Below, in pieces: positions 4,127 to 5,000 of a stretch of 5,000 bases of DNA. This DNA is from an uncultured Clostridia bacterium (GTDB taxonomy: Bacteria > Bacillota > Clostridia > Oscillospirales > CAG-272), in contig CAJGCT010000067.1 in the NCBI GenBank assembly GCA_904501985.1, positions 1-5,000 of the forward strand, read 5' to 3'. Position numbers and translations under genes: made by a program. The first letter of the stretch is position 1. Each line of letters starts with the position of its first letter. A model generated the notes under the pieces. The model did no database searches. It was given only the letters and a program-made list of their open reading frames with translations, and had not been told where the DNA came from.

Positions 4127-5000
4127 TTAAAGACCCTTCTTGCTTCTTTCCATGCGCTCAACGTCGCTGCAGTTGGTCTTTGCAACGTAGCCCGGAATAG
4201 GCATAAGCTTTTCATGGATGATATCAATGATACCGTCAGCCTGGGGGAAGAACTCTGCATCAAGCTCGTAGCAAGGAGTGATCCAGTTGCGTGAACCAAG
4301 TGCTACAGGCGGTGCATCAAGATAATCAAATGCAAACTCGGTGATGTTTGCCGCCATATCCTTCATTACAGAGTTGCGCTCGCAAGCATCGCCTACGATT
4401 ACGATCTTACCGGTCTTCTTAACGGACTCGATAACCTTGGAGTAATCGAAAGGAACAATAGTGCGCGCGTCAATAACCTCGGCGGAAATGCCGTACTTCT
4501 CTTCAAGAGTCTTAGCCGCATCCATTGCGCGGTAGAGAGTTGCACCGATGGTGAGGATAGTAACGTCCTTACCCTCGCGCTTGATATCGGGATCGCCGAG
4601 AGTGATCTCGTAACGTCCTTCCGGCACGCCGTCCTTCATGAACTGCTCGCCGATACCGTAAATTCTCTGAGACTCGAAGCATACAACAGGGTCAGTGCCC
4701 TCAAGAGCCGCGGTCATGAGACCCTTAGCATCCGCAGGAGTGTTGGGGAATATAACCTTCAGACCGGGGATGTGAGCGGTGAGCGCAGTCCAGTCCTGAG
4801 AGTGCTGTGCACCGTACTTTGAACCAACGGAAACGCGGAGCACGATAGGCATCTTAAGAATACCTGCGGACATGGACTGCCATTTTGCCATCTGGTTGAA
4901 GATTTCGTCGCCTGCGCAGCCGATAAAGTCAGCGTACATAAGCTCAACTATAGCGCGGCCGCCGCACATTGCGTAACCTACCGCAGAGCCTACGATAGCG
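4127..5000 (-). CDS. 2-oxoacid dehydrogenase E1 component, beta subunit or beta half (5' end cut)
   Basis: The 290 residues present match the thiamine-diphosphate-dependent E1 beta family (pyruvate, acetoin or branched-chain dehydrogenase). The transketolase-like pyrimidine-binding region shows AVGYAMCGGRAIVELMYADF, then KYGAQHSQD with the conserved histidine, and HIPGLKVIFPNTPADAKGL. The C-terminal transketolase domain includes DVTILTIGATLYRAM, ISAEVIDARTIVPFDY and a late LGSRNWITPCYELDAEFFPQ. The frame stays open to the right edge, so the true start is outside and the nearby methionine codon at 4969 is internal. About 40 or more N-terminal residues are missing if it is a separate subunit. 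Fused E1 alpha/beta proteins also exist in Clostridia, and this could be the C-terminal half of one. The substrate cannot be assigned from this piece. The downstream lplA supports a lipoyl-dependent complex. Confidence 0.93.
   Translation of the reverse strand, partial: AIVGSAVGYAMCGGRAIVELMYADFIGCAGDEIFNQMAKWQSMSAGILKMPIVLRVSVGSKYGAQHSQDWTALTAHIPGLKVIFPNTPADAKGLMTAALEGTDPVVCFESQRIYGIGEQFMKDGVPEGRYEITLGDPDIKREGKDVTILTIGATLYRAMDAAKTLEEKYGISAEVIDARTIVPFDYSKVIESVKKTGKIVIVGDACERNSVMKDMAANITEFAFDYLDAPPVALGSRNWITPCYELDAEFFPQADGIIDIIHEKLMPIPGYVAKTNCSDVERMERSKKGL

Noticed and set aside
3899..4294. Plus-strand open frame of 131 codons spanning the lplA to E1 beta gap
   Set aside because: It crosses the palindrome, the terminator and the antisense of E1 beta. 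Its composition does not look like a protein.

Overview
The window looks like chromosomal DNA of a low-to-mid GC Gram-positive anaerobe, most likely class Clostridia (Oscillospirales/Ruminococcaceae-like). This is inferred from a strict sigma-A type promoter, purine-rich AGGA-type ribosome binding sites, a YerC/YecD TrpR-like regulator, a clostridial-looking E1 beta sequence and the tRNA cluster. I cannot name a species. Every gene I can support is on the minus strand, so transcription runs from right to left.

Right end (about 4079-5000): the 3' part of a 2-oxoacid dehydrogenase E1 beta-type gene enters from beyond the right edge and ends at a strong hairpin terminator. An 86-bp nearly palindromic, MITE- or REP-like element (3966-4051) fills most of the space before the next gene, lplA (2896-3939), a lipoate-protein ligase. 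E1 complexes need a lipoylated E2 partner, so the two neighbours are functionally linked: one is a dehydrogenase component and the other attaches the cofactor to the complex.

Middle (792-2770): a tight three-gene operon. It encodes a YerC/YecD-family TrpR-like DNA-binding protein, a class I SAM-dependent methyltransferase whose ATG overlaps the yerC stop (TAATG), and Hsp33 (hslO), the redox-activated holdase, 18 nt further on. A perfect 7+3+7 inverted repeat lies just upstream of the yerC ribosome binding site and is a candidate autoregulatory operator. The operon is followed by a 3' untranslated stretch of roughly 130 nt and a hairpin terminator (633-664).

Left end (1-570): a tRNA operon read leftwards from a textbook promoter (TTGACA, 17 bp, TGATATAAT). 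The order is tRNA-Val(TAC), tRNA-Asp(GTC), tRNA-Phe(GAA), tRNA-Gly(TCC), tRNA-Cys(GCA), then the first 17 nt of another tRNA that is probably a second Gly gene and is cut by the window edge. Three of the spacers between tRNAs hold compact hairpins, which is the most unusual feature of this cluster. I found no phage genes, CRISPR array, transposase or defence system. Most of the window is housekeeping DNA, and the most curious items are the 86-bp palindrome, the tRNA spacer hairpins and the candidate operator.
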